Both the position numbers and the translations under genes were made by a program. From Candidatus Avelusimicrobium faecicola (lineage in GTDB: Bacteria; Elusimicrobiota; Elusimicrobia; Elusimicrobiales; Elusimicrobiaceae), in the NCBI GenBank assembly GCA_900540405.1, contig UQFW01000031.1, positions 1 to 18,071 on the forward strand: 18,071 bases of DNA, written 5' to 3'. The notes under the pieces were generated by a model, which was not told where the DNA came from, did no database searches, and saw nothing but the letters and a program-made list of their open reading frames with translations. Shown piece by piece: positions 1 to 7,550 of the stretch (position 1 is its first letter; each line of letters opens with the position of its first letter).

Positions 1-1
1 G

Positions 2-64
2 GTGGTAATGGTGCTGTTTGCCTTTATCTTCAAATATAAACACGAACCGGAAGCCATCAAATAA
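2..64 (+). CDS. C-terminal tail of a probable integral membrane protein (5' end outside window)
   Basis: One frame is open from the window start to a TAA at 62-64 and encodes VVMVLFAFIFKYKHEPEAIK. The pattern is a hydrophobic stretch followed by a short charged cytoplasmic-looking tail, as at the C-terminus of many secondary transporters such as MFS-type carriers. It is followed at once by a strong terminator, which supports a real gene end. Only about 20 codons are visible, so the family cannot be named; transporter is an inference. Confidence 0.5.
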   Translation: MVMVLFAFIFKYKHEPEAIK

Positions 65-84
65 AAAAAGAATGCTTTTACCGT

Positions 85-115
85 GCGCGGGCCTTTTATA
101 AGGCCCGCGCTTTTT
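85..115 (+). terminator. Rho-independent terminator after the partial membrane protein gene
   Basis: A 10-bp perfect stem (85-94 with 101-110, GCGCGGGCCT/AGGCCCGCGC) with a 6-nt loop is followed by TTTTT at 111-115. It lies 20 nt after the stop codon. It ends only 10 nt before the putative -10 box of dedA, so the hairpin occupies the place of the dedA -35 region. Confidence 0.9.
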
Positions 116-125
116 GTTGATTTAG

Positions 126-135
126 TACAATATAT
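126..135 (+). promoter_or_regulatory. Putative -10 element of dedA (TACAATATAT)
   Basis: TACAAT at 126-131 lies just downstream of the terminator and 7 nt before the dedA ATG at 139. No convincing -35 is visible, because the 17-nt-spaced position falls in the terminator stem. The box belongs to the TAYAATATAY set also found before gltX, rpsT, the barrel gene and the metallophosphoesterase gene. With transcription starting about 7 nt after the box, the mRNA would be leaderless. Confidence 0.5.
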
Positions 136-138
136 GCT

Positions 139-795
139 ATGGAAATACTGACTCAAATTTTAGATGTTTTTTTGCATTTGGACGCCCACTTAAACGCTTG
201 GGCCGCCTTGATGGGGTGGTGGTTGTATTTGGTGTTGTTTGTGGTGGTGTTTTGCGAAACGGGGCTGGTTGTCACTCCGTTTTTGCCGGGGGATTCCCTC
301 TTGTTTGCGTGCGGAGCGTTGGCCGCCACGGCCGGGAGCCCGCTGGATTTATGGGTGTTGGTGCCCCTTTTATGGGTAGCCGCGGTGCTGGGTGATTTTT
401 GCAATTATGAAATCGGAAAGTGGTTCGGCCCCAAAGTGTTCACGCGCAAAAACAGCCGTTTATTAAATATAGACCACCTGAATAAAGCACACGCTTTTTA
501 TGAAAAATACGGCGGTAAAACCATTATATTGGCGCGGTTTATCCCCATTATCCGCACGTTTGCCCCGTTTGTGGCAGGCATTGGCAAAATGACTTATTTT
601 CACTTTGCTTCTTTTAACGTGGTGGGCGCGGCCCTGTGGGTGGCATTGTTTGTTTTTGGTGGCTACTTTTTTGCGGATTTGCCTATGGTGCAAAAGCATT
701 TCCACTATGTGCTAGTGGCCATTATTGTGCTTTCCTGCCTTCCGGCGGTGTTTGAATTTTGGAACGAGCGCCGCAAAGCGCGCCAAGCCAAATAG
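139..795 (+). CDS. dedA: DedA family membrane protein (VTT/SNARE-associated domain)
   Basis: This 218-residue polytopic inner-membrane protein has the size and motifs of the DedA family. An acidic residue, E40, precedes the re-entrant FLPGD motif (residues 48-52). A GD..NYEIGKWFG segment lies at about 85-97, and ARFIPIIRTFAPFVAG (132-147) carries the conserved arginines R133 and R139, P143 and G147. Family members are implicated in undecaprenyl-phosphate or phosphatidylethanolamine flipping and in envelope and proton-motive-force homeostasis; which lipid applies here is unknown. The start is the first ATG, but there is no Shine-Dalgarno sequence, and a -10 box lies 7 nt upstream. The gene stands alone as a transcription unit and converges on the glycosidase gene with 8 nt between the stops. 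Confidence 0.92.
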   Translation: MEILTQILDVFLHLDAHLNAWAALMGWWLYLVLFVVVFCETGLVVTPFLPGDSLLFACGALAATAGSPLDLWVLVPLLWVAAVLGDFCNYEIGKWFGPKVFTRKNSRLLNIDHLNKAHAFYEKYGGKTIILARFIPIIRTFAPFVAGIGKMTYFHFASFNVVGAALWVALFVFGGYFFADLPMVQKHFHYVLVAIIVLSCLPAVFEFWNERRKARQAK

Positions 796-803
796 GCTTT
801 ACA

Positions 804-2447
804 TCATAAAAGGGCTTTTTCTTCCAACTCCACGGGTAAATGCCCGTGGGGTTTTATTTCGCCCAAAATCAGTTTGGCGGCCGATTGGAGCGCATAGCGG
901 CTCATACCGTAAGTAGCCAATACGGCGTCCGCTTCCGGGTAGTTCGGAATGTCGTATGGGCTCATGGTAGAAATAAACACCGTGTTGGGGTTTTCCTGTA
1001 TCAGGCCGTTAATGGCATTTTTTTGGTTGATGTTGGTTTTGTCCGCCCATTGTAAACTGGTCAGCACCAGTAAATCGGCCCCTTTGGCACAGGCGGCGGC
1101 GCGGCGGGAATCTTTCGCGCGCGGCGTAAGGGCCGCATTGTAGGTGCGCACGTTCCAGCCGTTTTCCAAAAACGGTTTTCCAAAATCGGGCAGTTGGTCC
1201 GCAAAGCGGGCCGGGGCAAAAAATACGGCGCACACGGTGGGTTTTTTGCCGTCTGCCCGGGCGGGCTTAAACGGCAGTAAACGGCGGCGGTCCCGTACCA
1301 GGGTGACGGCTTTATCGCTTACATCCTGCAACGCGGCCAAAAAGGCTTTGTCCGTCGGGCCGGGTACCGGGAGCGGGCCGTCCAAAAGGCCCAAATCTTT
1401 TTTAAGCTCAAAAATGCGGCGGGCGGCTTCTTCCATCCGGGTATTATCTTTGCGTTTGAGCAGGGTAGCTTTCATTCGGGCAAAAACCGTATCCGGCTTA
1501 ATGTAGCGGCCAAGTAGCAGCATATCTCCGCCCGCATCTAACGATTTGACGGCGCAATCCGGTATTTTACAGAAAAAAGTGGTGCTTTTCATATCCAAAC
1601 TATCGGTGACTACAAAGCCCTTAAAACCCATTTTTTCGCGCAAAAGGCCGTGTAAAATGGGGCGGGAAAAGGTGGAGATGTTGCGGTCATCTAACGCCGG
1701 GTACATAATGTGCCCCGTCATCACCCCGGGCACCCCTTGGCGGATAGCCTCCGCAAACGGAGCCAGGTGGATTTTTTCAATCACGGCTTTGGAATCGTGT
1801 ACCACCGGCACGCGGTAGTGGGAATCCACCGTGGTATTGCCATGCCCCGGGAAGTGCTTAACCACGCTGATAATGCCTGCCGCTTGAAAGCCGTTCATTA
1901 ACGCCACCCCCATTTTGGTCACGTTGGCCGGGTCCGAGCCGAACGAGCGCACCCCGATAATCGGGTTATGCGGGTTGCTGTTTACATCTAATACGGGGGA
2001 AAAGTTGATATGCACACCTGCGCGGCGCAGTTCCAACCCGGCCAGATAAGCGGCGGTGGCGGCGGCGTCTTCGTCTTGCGTGGCGGAAAACATCATATTG
2101 GTCGGTAAGTATTCAAAACCCAGCGTAATGGGGGTGTAGACGGTGCCGCCTTCGTAGTCAATGGAAATAAGTAGCGGTATTTTGTGTGGGCTTCGGGCGG
2201 CCCAGGTTTGCAGTTTGGTCACCAGGTCGGTCGTTTGTTTGAGTGAGTAATTGCCCCACTGAATCAGCACCCCGCCGATTTTGCCGGATTCTATGGCTTT
2301 GCGGTTTTGTTCGGCGCTGTCCACATCCACAAACAAAACCAACGTCTGCCCGAGTTTTTCGTCAAAACTCAAGTCTTCAAATTTTACTTCTGCTTGTGCC
2401 CATAGCGGGGTGAGCAGGAAAAGGGTTAAAAAAAGCCATTTTTTCAT
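804..2447 (-). CDS. nagZ: Exported two-domain glycoside hydrolase family 3, NagZ-type beta-N-acetylhexosaminidase
   Basis: The product is predicted to remove beta-linked N-acetylglucosamine from muropeptides. It has 547 residues from the ATG at 2447. A signal peptide (MKKWLFLTLF..., cleavage near AQA19) suggests a periplasmic enzyme. The GH3 TIM-barrel shows SIDYEGG (about 95-101), GVRSFG (165-170), the NagZ signature KHFPGHG (197-203) with D208-S-H210, which is the Asp-His acid/base pair of this subfamily, and the nucleophile D282 in VVTDSLDM. A second domain (about 375-547, from VTLVRDRRRLLPF on) gives it the longer Bacillus-type architecture; classical Gram-negative NagZ is cytoplasmic and single-domain, about 340 aa. 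An in-frame TTG at 2507 would extend it into the upstream gene but would bury the signal peptide. Its ATG overlaps the TGA of the metallophosphoesterase gene (ATGA, 2444-2447), so translation is probably coupled. Muropeptide specificity is inferred. Confidence 0.88.
   Translation of the reverse strand: MKKWLFLTLFLLTPLWAQAEVKFEDLSFDEKLGQTLVLFVDVDSAEQNRKAIESGKIGGVLIQWGNYSLKQTTDLVTKLQTWAARSPHKIPLLISIDYEGGTVYTPITLGFEYLPTNMMFSATQDEDAAATAAYLAGLELRRAGVHINFSPVLDVNSNPHNPIIGVRSFGSDPANVTKMGVALMNGFQAAGIISVVKHFPGHGNTTVDSHYRVPVVHDSKAVIEKIHLAPFAEAIRQGVPGVMTGHIMYPALDDRNISTFSRPILHGLLREKMGFKGFVVTDSLDMKSTTFFCKIPDCAVKSLDAGGDMLLLGRYIKPDTVFARMKATLLKRKDNTRMEEAARRIFELKKDLGLLDGPLPVPGPTDKAFLAALQDVSDKAVTLVRDRRRLLPFKPARADGKKPTVCAVFFAPARFADQLPDFGKPFLENGWNVRTYNAALTPRAKDSRRAAACAKGADLLVLTSLQWADKTNINQKNAINGLIQENPNTVFISTMSPYDIPNYPEADAVLATYGMSRYALQSAAKLILGEIKPHGHLPVELEEKALL
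830..858 (+). terminator. Possible terminator for dedA inside the end of the convergent glycosidase gene
   Basis: A 7-bp stem CCACGGG/CCCGTGG (830-836 with 843-849) with a 6-nt loop is followed by GGTTTTATTT on the plus strand. It lies 35 nt past the dedA stop, inside the C-terminal coding sequence of the convergent glycosidase gene. The T-rich tail is imperfect, so this is a moderate call. Confidence 0.4.
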
Positions 2448-3526
2448 GCGTTTATCCGTAAAACTGCCATTTCGGCCGGGGCAAACAGGCGTAGCGGCAT
2501 CCCCCAATAAAACCAGCCGGAAGTGACATATAAATTCATTAAATCTACCTGATACAAGCCGTAAATATGCGGGTATTTCCAGCGGACTAAAAAATTGAAC
2601 GGAAAAATCTGCCCGTTGTGCGTGTGCCCGCTAACCATAAGCCCCGCCCCCGCGTCAGCTGCGATTTGTTCATAAAGCGGTTGGTGGCTTAAATAAAACA
2701 GCACATCCGTTTCCGGGCATTGGGAAAGCAACTCTTTTACTTGCCGGGCCGTCACCCGCGCGGTGCGGATGTCGTTCACTCCGGCCAAGGTGAGCCCTTC
2801 GGCCGGGCGGGCCGTTTGGTTTTGCAGTAAAGTAATGCCGCTTAAACGGTAAAATTCCAAGGCGTTTTCATAGCCGTTGTAGTATTCGTGGTTGCCCAGT
2901 ACCCCGTATTTGCCGAGCGGGGCCTGAAAACGGTTTAAGGCGGCGGCGTATTTTTCCCGGTGCGGGCCGTATTCAAACACATCCCCCAACACTAACAGCA
3001 AATCCGGCTTTTCCTGTTGCAACGTGTTCAGCGCGCGTTCAAAACGCGCCACGGATACGCCCATGCCCAAGTGGCTGTCCGACAGTAAAGCCACTTTTAT
3101 TTGCGGGGCGCCTTCCACATACACGTCCACCGTTTTGACGGCCGGGTTTTTAAGCCCGCCCCACAGGGCCGTTCCCCACAAAGCCACCGTAAAAGCCACA
3201 CTTAAAATGCCCAGCGTCCGCCCGGCGTGGACGTGCCAAAACAGTAAAATCCATTGGATAAACGCAAACAGCATACATACGCAAAACGCAATAAAGGCAA
3301 ACCCTACCCACACGTTTGTAAAATAGTATAAACTTTGGGCAAGCGGGCCGAAATGGTGGTGCGGAAAAGTCATCCCCCAACGCACCAGTAAGGATAACAC
3401 CAAGGGAACGCCCACCGCCGCGTATTTGAACGGAACGGACGGGAACGCATAGTGGAGCCAGGCTCCGGCGGTAAATTGCATTAAAAATAATAAAAAACAG
3501 GCCACCCAAAAGAAAACGGAAAACAT
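2444..3526 (-). CDS. Membrane-anchored metallophosphoesterase (YkuE/YaeI-like)
   Basis: The first about 125 of 360 residues are hydrophobic, with about four membrane segments. A calcineurin-type phosphoesterase domain follows. All metal-ligand blocks are visible: SDSHLG (D150, H152), GDVFEYG (D182), GNHE (211-214), SHQP (H281) and GHTHNGQ (H301, H303). The C-terminal SGWFYWGMPLRLFAPAEMAVLRI matches the usual end of YkuE-like enzymes. The family includes envelope lipid or nucleotide phosphodiesterases; the substrate here is unknown. The ATG at 3526 was chosen because GAGGGG lies at 3529-3534 just upstream; a TTG at 3541 is the alternative and would add five residues. It is the first gene of a two-gene unit with the exported GH3 glycosidase, which hints at a shared envelope role. 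Confidence 0.87.
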   Translation of the reverse strand: MFSVFFWVACFLLFLMQFTAGAWLHYAFPSVPFKYAAVGVPLVLSLLVRWGMTFPHHHFGPLAQSLYYFTNVWVGFAFIAFCVCMLFAFIQWILLFWHVHAGRTLGILSVAFTVALWGTALWGGLKNPAVKTVDVYVEGAPQIKVALLSDSHLGMGVSVARFERALNTLQQEKPDLLLVLGDVFEYGPHREKYAAALNRFQAPLGKYGVLGNHEYYNGYENALEFYRLSGITLLQNQTARPAEGLTLAGVNDIRTARVTARQVKELLSQCPETDVLFYLSHQPLYEQIAADAGAGLMVSGHTHNGQIFPFNFLVRWKYPHIYGLYQVDLMNLYVTSGWFYWGMPLRLFAPAEMAVLRINA

Positions 3527-3584
3527 AACCCCTCGCCACAAAACGAATCCCGCGCCAAATAAAAAATGCTTTACGCGGGTACAA

Positions 3585-3594
3585 GTATATTGTA
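3585..3594 (-). promoter_or_regulatory. Putative -10 element for the metallophosphoesterase-glycosidase unit (TACAATATAC)
   Basis: Read on the minus strand this is TACAATATAC, about 58 nt upstream of the ATG at 3526. It matches the TAYAATATAY element seen before other transcription units in the window and lies back to back with the gltX copy at 3616. No clear -35 was found. Confidence 0.45.
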
Positions 3595-3615
3595 ATAAAA
3601 TTCCTCAATAATAAG

Positions 3616-3625
3616 TATAATATAT
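3616..3625 (+). promoter_or_regulatory. Putative -10 element of the gltX operon (TATAATATAT)
   Basis: A consensus TATAAT (3616-3621) continues as ATAT. Transcription would start near 3628, giving a leader of about 30 nt containing a GAGG-type Shine-Dalgarno sequence (3641-3645) 12 nt before the ATG. TTGTAA at 3590-3595 is 20 nt upstream, too far for a standard -35. Confidence 0.6.
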
Positions 3626-3657
3626 TTATATTCTATATTTAGAGGATACCAATAACT

Positions 3658-5121
3658 ATGACCGTAAGAGTAAGATTTGCCCCTTCGCCGACCGGATTTT
3701 TACATATCGGCGGGGTGCGCACGGCGCTTTTCAATTACCTTTTCGCCAAAAAGAACAAAGGCACATTTTTGCTCCGCATAGAAGATACGGATGAGGAACG
3801 CTCCACCCAAGCCTCCACGGATGCTATTTTTGAAGGTATGCAGTGGATGCAGTTGAATTGGGACGAGGGCCCGTTCCCGGACGGAACCTCTAAAGGGCCG
3901 GATGCGCCGTATTACCAGGCTATCCGCGCCGACCAGGGCATTTATAAAAAATACATTGACCAGCTGATTGCCGAAGGCAAAGCCTACAAATGCTATTGCA
4001 CGGAAGAAGAACTGGAAGCCAACCGCCAAAAATGCTTGGCGGAACACCGCCCGCCCAAATACAGCGGCAAATGCCGGGATTTAACCCCCGAACAGCAAAA
4101 AGAGCTGGAAGCCCAAGGGCGCAAATACGTTATCCGTTTCCGTATGCCGCAGGAAGGCGACGTGGAATGGGACGATATGATTCGCGGGCATGTTAAATTT
4201 GCCAGCAAAGATTTGTACGATTTGGTTATCCAAAAAACCAGCGGCTACCCCACTTATAACTTTGCCGTGGTGGTGGATGACCATTTAATGCGTATGACGC
4301 ACGTTATCCGCGGGGATGACCACATTTCCAATACTCCGGCGCAAATTCAAATTTACCGCGCGTTGGGGTGGAAAGAGCCTATTTTTGCCCACTTGTCCAT
4401 GATTCACGGGCCGGACGGCAAAAAACTTTCCAAACGCCATGGGGCTACCAACGTGGTGGAATTTCAAAAAATGGGGTATTTGCCCGAAGCCTTAAAAAAC
4501 TACCTGGCCTTGTTAGGGTGGGCGACGGCGGATTCCCAACAATTATTTGCCCCCGGGGAATTGGAAGAAAAATTTGATATTGCCGGCTGTCAGCCCAGCC
4601 CGGCGGTTATGGACCCCGAAAAACTGAACTGGATGAACGGGGAATACATCCGCCATACGCCTATTGCGCGGTTGACGGATTTGGCGTTGCCGTTTATTCA
4701 AAACGCCGGGATTGACGTGTCCAAGACGGACCGCGCCCGCCTGGAAGGCATTATCGGCCTGGAACAGGAAAAATATAAACTGCTTACGGAAATCCCGGAT
4801 TTAATCCGCTTTTTCTTTGAAGCGCCTAAATTTGAGCAAGAAGCGTTGGAAAAAGTATTTTCCAAGCCGGAAGCCAAAACCGTATTGGAAGGCATGATTA
4901 AAGTGTATGGGGAGTTGGCGGACTTTACCGAGGCCAACCTGGAAACCGCCGCCCGCGCTTATGCCAAAGCCAACGGGATGAAAGCCGGGCAGATTTTCCA
5001 CCCGGTGCGTGTGGCTGTATCCGGCCGCACCCACGGGCCTACCCTGTTCAAAATGTTGGAATACATGGGTAAGGAAACCGTCCTCGCGCGCTTAAGCGCG
5101 GCGCTGGCGCTTTGTAAATAA
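3658..5121 (+). CDS. gltX: Glutamyl-tRNA synthetase (class I)
   Basis: The enzyme charges tRNA-Glu with glutamate in the cytoplasm. At 487 residues it is the normal bacterial length. It shows the class I signature FAPSPTGFLHIGG (HIGG at 16-19), the IEDTD block (41-45), the KLSKR loop (256-260), and a C-terminal helical anticodon-binding region ending in VAVSGRTHGPTLFKMLEYMGKE. Cys112, Cys114, Cys126 and Cys139 with H130 lie where many GluRS enzymes bind zinc, so the zinc site is probably intact. The ATG follows AGAGG with a rather long 12-nt gap. It is the first gene of an operon: 31 nt to the GYF-domain gene, then pilT. Whether it is discriminating or also charges tRNA-Gln cannot be read from the sequence. 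Confidence 0.97.
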   Translation: MTVRVRFAPSPTGFLHIGGVRTALFNYLFAKKNKGTFLLRIEDTDEERSTQASTDAIFEGMQWMQLNWDEGPFPDGTSKGPDAPYYQAIRADQGIYKKYIDQLIAEGKAYKCYCTEEELEANRQKCLAEHRPPKYSGKCRDLTPEQQKELEAQGRKYVIRFRMPQEGDVEWDDMIRGHVKFASKDLYDLVIQKTSGYPTYNFAVVVDDHLMRMTHVIRGDDHISNTPAQIQIYRALGWKEPIFAHLSMIHGPDGKKLSKRHGATNVVEFQKMGYLPEALKNYLALLGWATADSQQLFAPGELEEKFDIAGCQPSPAVMDPEKLNWMNGEYIRHTPIARLTDLALPFIQNAGIDVSKTDRARLEGIIGLEQEKYKLLTEIPDLIRFFFEAPKFEQEALEKVFSKPEAKTVLEGMIKVYGELADFTEANLETAARAYAKANGMKAGQIFHPVRVAVSGRTHGPTLFKMLEYMGKETVLARLSAALALCK

Positions 5122-5152
5122 AAGTATCCCGGGTTCCCCCGGAAGGAACGGC

Positions 5153-7531
5153 ATGAAATACTGGCTTTTTGAGCGTGGTGATGTGGTGGGCCCTTTCCCG
5201 GCGGAAGAATTGACCGGGCGGGAGGGGTTCGGCCCGCAGAGTTTAGTATGCCCGGAAGACCGGGGGGACGACGATACTTTTTGGAAAGAAGCGCAATTTT
5301 ACGAAGATTTTGCCCCGGCGGCCTCGTCCGCCCCGGCAGAGCCGGACGAAAAACAAACCTCCGCTGTGCCGGAGCCCGCGCAACCGGCTGAAAAAAAAGA
5401 TGTATTTGACGAAGAATTGGACTCTTTATTGAGTGAAAATAACCCGTTGGCCGAGGCGGAACTCTCCGCCGGAGAAACGGCCGAAAAAGTCCACTTTCCG
5501 CCCCATGAGCCTGCCAAATCCGGCCCGATTGAAGATTATTTCAACAATATACAAGGGGGGGATTTGGGCAATATTTTGGGTATCCCGGACCCGAATGAAA
5601 ATTCCGATATGAATTTGGCGCGCGCGTTTGAAAAGCAGTTCAAACAAACGGAACCGCCCCCGCAAACGCAAACCCCGGTGCAGATAGAGTCCGGCCCTTT
5701 TGATGAATTTACCGCCAAAGAAGATTTGGATGATTTAACCCCCGGCGACGGCCTGGCCGCGGTGGCCCCGCTGAACGACAACGGCGCCCCGGTGGTGCTG
5801 GCGGAAAAGCCGCTCCCGGCCGAAGAAAAACCGAAATTCCGCCTGCGTAAAAAGCAGGAGCCCAAACCCGGGGAAGACAAAACCGCCCTCCGGGCAGAAA
5901 CGCAACCCGCACAAGAAAAGCCTGCCGCCGGGGAACATTTGCAACCCGCGCAAGCGGAGCCCACCCCAGCGGCCGTGCCGGACGAAAAACAAACCCCTGC
6001 TGAACAGGAGCCTGCCGGGCACATTCCCGCAGATAAAAAATCTGTGCCGGAAAAGGCGCCTGCCGAGGAACCCCAACCGCAAGCACAGAAAGAAGAAACT
6101 TTAACCGAAGAAAAACAACCTGCCGAAACGCAGGCTCCGGCCGAAAAAGCGGAAGAAATTTCGCCTGCCGGGGCGGCGGATGGAGAAACCGTTTTGCCGG
6201 AAGAAACCCAACCGCAAACGCAGGGTGCTGTTTCCCCGGCCGAACAAGCGGAGCCTGCCCCCGCACTGCAAACAGAAACAACCGGGGCCGCGGAGGGTGC
6301 GCCGCTCCAGGCCGCCCAAGAAGTCCAGCCGGAACCCGCGCCGCAAGCGGAGCCGGAAACGGAAGAAATGGATTCTATCCCCTTGTCCGTGGCCCGGGAG
6401 CCGCTGGCTCTTTCCGTAAAAAACCCGGACGGATTAAAAGAAACGCCCGCGGAGGAAACCCCTGCTCCGGCCAACGGCCCGGCAGAAACGGCGGAGCCGG
6501 AGGCGCAAACCCGCTACCCGCAAGAAAAACCGATTTTGGATATACAAGAAACGGCGGAGGAGCAAACTTCCCAAACCGCGCAAGAGCCGGAGGGGAACGC
6601 GCCCCAATCTGCCCCAGAGGCGGAAAAAGAAACTTCCCAAGCCGCGCAAGCGCCTCAAGAAAGCGCGCCGCAAGCCACGCAAACGCCGGAAGAAACCCAA
6701 CCGCAAGAGCCGGAAAAAGAAAGTCCCCAAGCCGCGCAAGTTCCGGCCGGGGAGCAAACGCCTGCGCCTGCCGCGCAAGACCCGGTGGAAGAAATTATGT
6801 CCGGCGCGGTGGAGGTAAATACCGCGCCCGAAGTGCCGGAGCCGATAAAGCAAGTGGCCCCGGTGGTGGAGCCGCAAGTCAACCGGGTGAAACCCAAACT
6901 TAAAAAAACGCCGGAAATAGAACAATTTTTAACGGAAAAGATTTTGCCGGCGGATGAGCCGCCCGCCCGCCGGAACAAAGGCGTGCTTTGGGCGGGAGTG
7001 TTGCTTGTTTTGTTATTGTTGGCGGGTGGTTTTTTACTGCTGTTAAAACCGGCCGCTACCAAGCCGGAAACGGCCCCGGCCGCCCAGCCGCTTACGCAAT
7101 CGGGCGGGGCGGTGGAAGAACTGATGCCGGATGCCGCCGTTCAGCCGGAAGTGCCAACGGCCCAAGAGGCGTTGTCTTTACCGGGGGCGCCGTCTGCCAA
7201 GGCCAAGTCTGCCGCACCTGCCGCGCCTGCCGCGCCGGAATTAAACCCGGTGGATACGGCGCGCCAAATTGTGCAAAATTACAATTTACCTAATTTTAAT
7301 GGCAAAGTATCCGATTATTTTGATAGGATTTATAAGGATAAGCTAGCCCAAGGATACAGCGCAACTTGGTCTGCCGAGCGTTTGCATAATAATGTATATA
7401 TTGTAAAATACCGTTTAAGCAAAACGCGCTCTGAACCTGTGGTTTATATTTTTCAGGTAGATGTTGCCCGCAATAAACTGACAGGCGCGCTGAATAATAT
7501 TACGTTGGACTTGGTTGGAAAAATAAAATAA
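5153..7531 (+). CDS. Bitopic GYF-domain protein with long Pro/Glu/Ala/Gln-rich linker, upstream of pilT
   Basis: I do not recognise a named family for this 792-residue protein, but the architecture is clear. Residues 1-50 resemble a GYF_2 (DUF4339) domain: YWLFERGDVVGPFPAEEL, then SLVCPED. Residues about 55-600 are low-complexity and rich in Pro, Glu, Ala and Gln, probably disordered, with a few non-repetitive islands (about 82-102, 124-170, 181-240) that could be docking motifs. One membrane segment spans about 611-631, preceded by RRNK; by the positive-inside rule the N-terminus is cytoplasmic. A second Pro/Ala stretch leads to a folded region at about 701-792 (ARQIVQNYNLPNFNGKV ... YIFQVDVARNKLTG) outside the inner membrane. 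The start has a good GGAAGGA at 5141-5147. The pilT Shine-Dalgarno lies 7 nt after its stop, so a role in type IV pilus assembly or retraction is inferred from context. Codon composition changes from GC-rich in the linker to AT-richer after about 7260. Confidence 0.8.
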   Translation: MKYWLFERGDVVGPFPAEELTGREGFGPQSLVCPEDRGDDDTFWKEAQFYEDFAPAASSAPAEPDEKQTSAVPEPAQPAEKKDVFDEELDSLLSENNPLAEAELSAGETAEKVHFPPHEPAKSGPIEDYFNNIQGGDLGNILGIPDPNENSDMNLARAFEKQFKQTEPPPQTQTPVQIESGPFDEFTAKEDLDDLTPGDGLAAVAPLNDNGAPVVLAEKPLPAEEKPKFRLRKKQEPKPGEDKTALRAETQPAQEKPAAGEHLQPAQAEPTPAAVPDEKQTPAEQEPAGHIPADKKSVPEKAPAEEPQPQAQKEETLTEEKQPAETQAPAEKAEEISPAGAADGETVLPEETQPQTQGAVSPAEQAEPAPALQTETTGAAEGAPLQAAQEVQPEPAPQAEPETEEMDSIPLSVAREPLALSVKNPDGLKETPAEETPAPANGPAETAEPEAQTRYPQEKPILDIQETAEEQTSQTAQEPEGNAPQSAPEAEKETSQAAQAPQESAPQATQTPEETQPQEPEKESPQAAQVPAGEQTPAPAAQDPVEEIMSGAVEVNTAPEVPEPIKQVAPVVEPQVNRVKPKLKKTPEIEQFLTEKILPADEPPARRNKGVLWAGVLLVLLLLAGGFLLLLKPAATKPETAPAAQPLTQSGGAVEELMPDAAVQPEVPTAQEALSLPGAPSAKAKSAAPAAPAAPELNPVDTARQIVQNYNLPNFNGKVSDYFDRIYKDKLAQGYSATWSAERLHNNVYIVKYRLSKTRSEPVVYIFQVDVARNKLTGALNNITLDLVGKIK
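6566..6746 (+). repeat. Three imperfect 25-bp in-frame repeats in the linker of the GYF-domain gene
   Basis: Copies lie at 6566-6590, 6632-6656 and 6722-6746 and share a CCCAARCCGCGCAAG core. The spacings of 66 and 90 nt are multiples of three, so each encodes a similar peptide (SQTAQEP, SQAAQAP, PQAAQVP). They sit between further related blocks such as PEETQPQ. The pattern suggests linker growth by local duplication or slippage. Confidence 0.75.
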
Positions 7532-7550
7532 ACCGAAAGAGGGTCATATT

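Noticed and set aside
2444..2507. Longer form of the GH3 glycosidase starting at TTG 2507
   Set aside because: It would place 20 polar residues before a clear signal peptide and deepen the overlap with the upstream gene. The ATGA overlap start at 2447 is more natural.
5536..6474. Long minus-strand open frame (312 codons) antisense to the GYF-domain gene, plus other long frames there
   Set aside because: They arise from the GC-rich Pro/Glu/Ala/Gln codons of the plus-strand gene. The predicted peptide is a Ser/Ala/Gly/Cys low-complexity string, with no ribosome binding site and no family resemblance.
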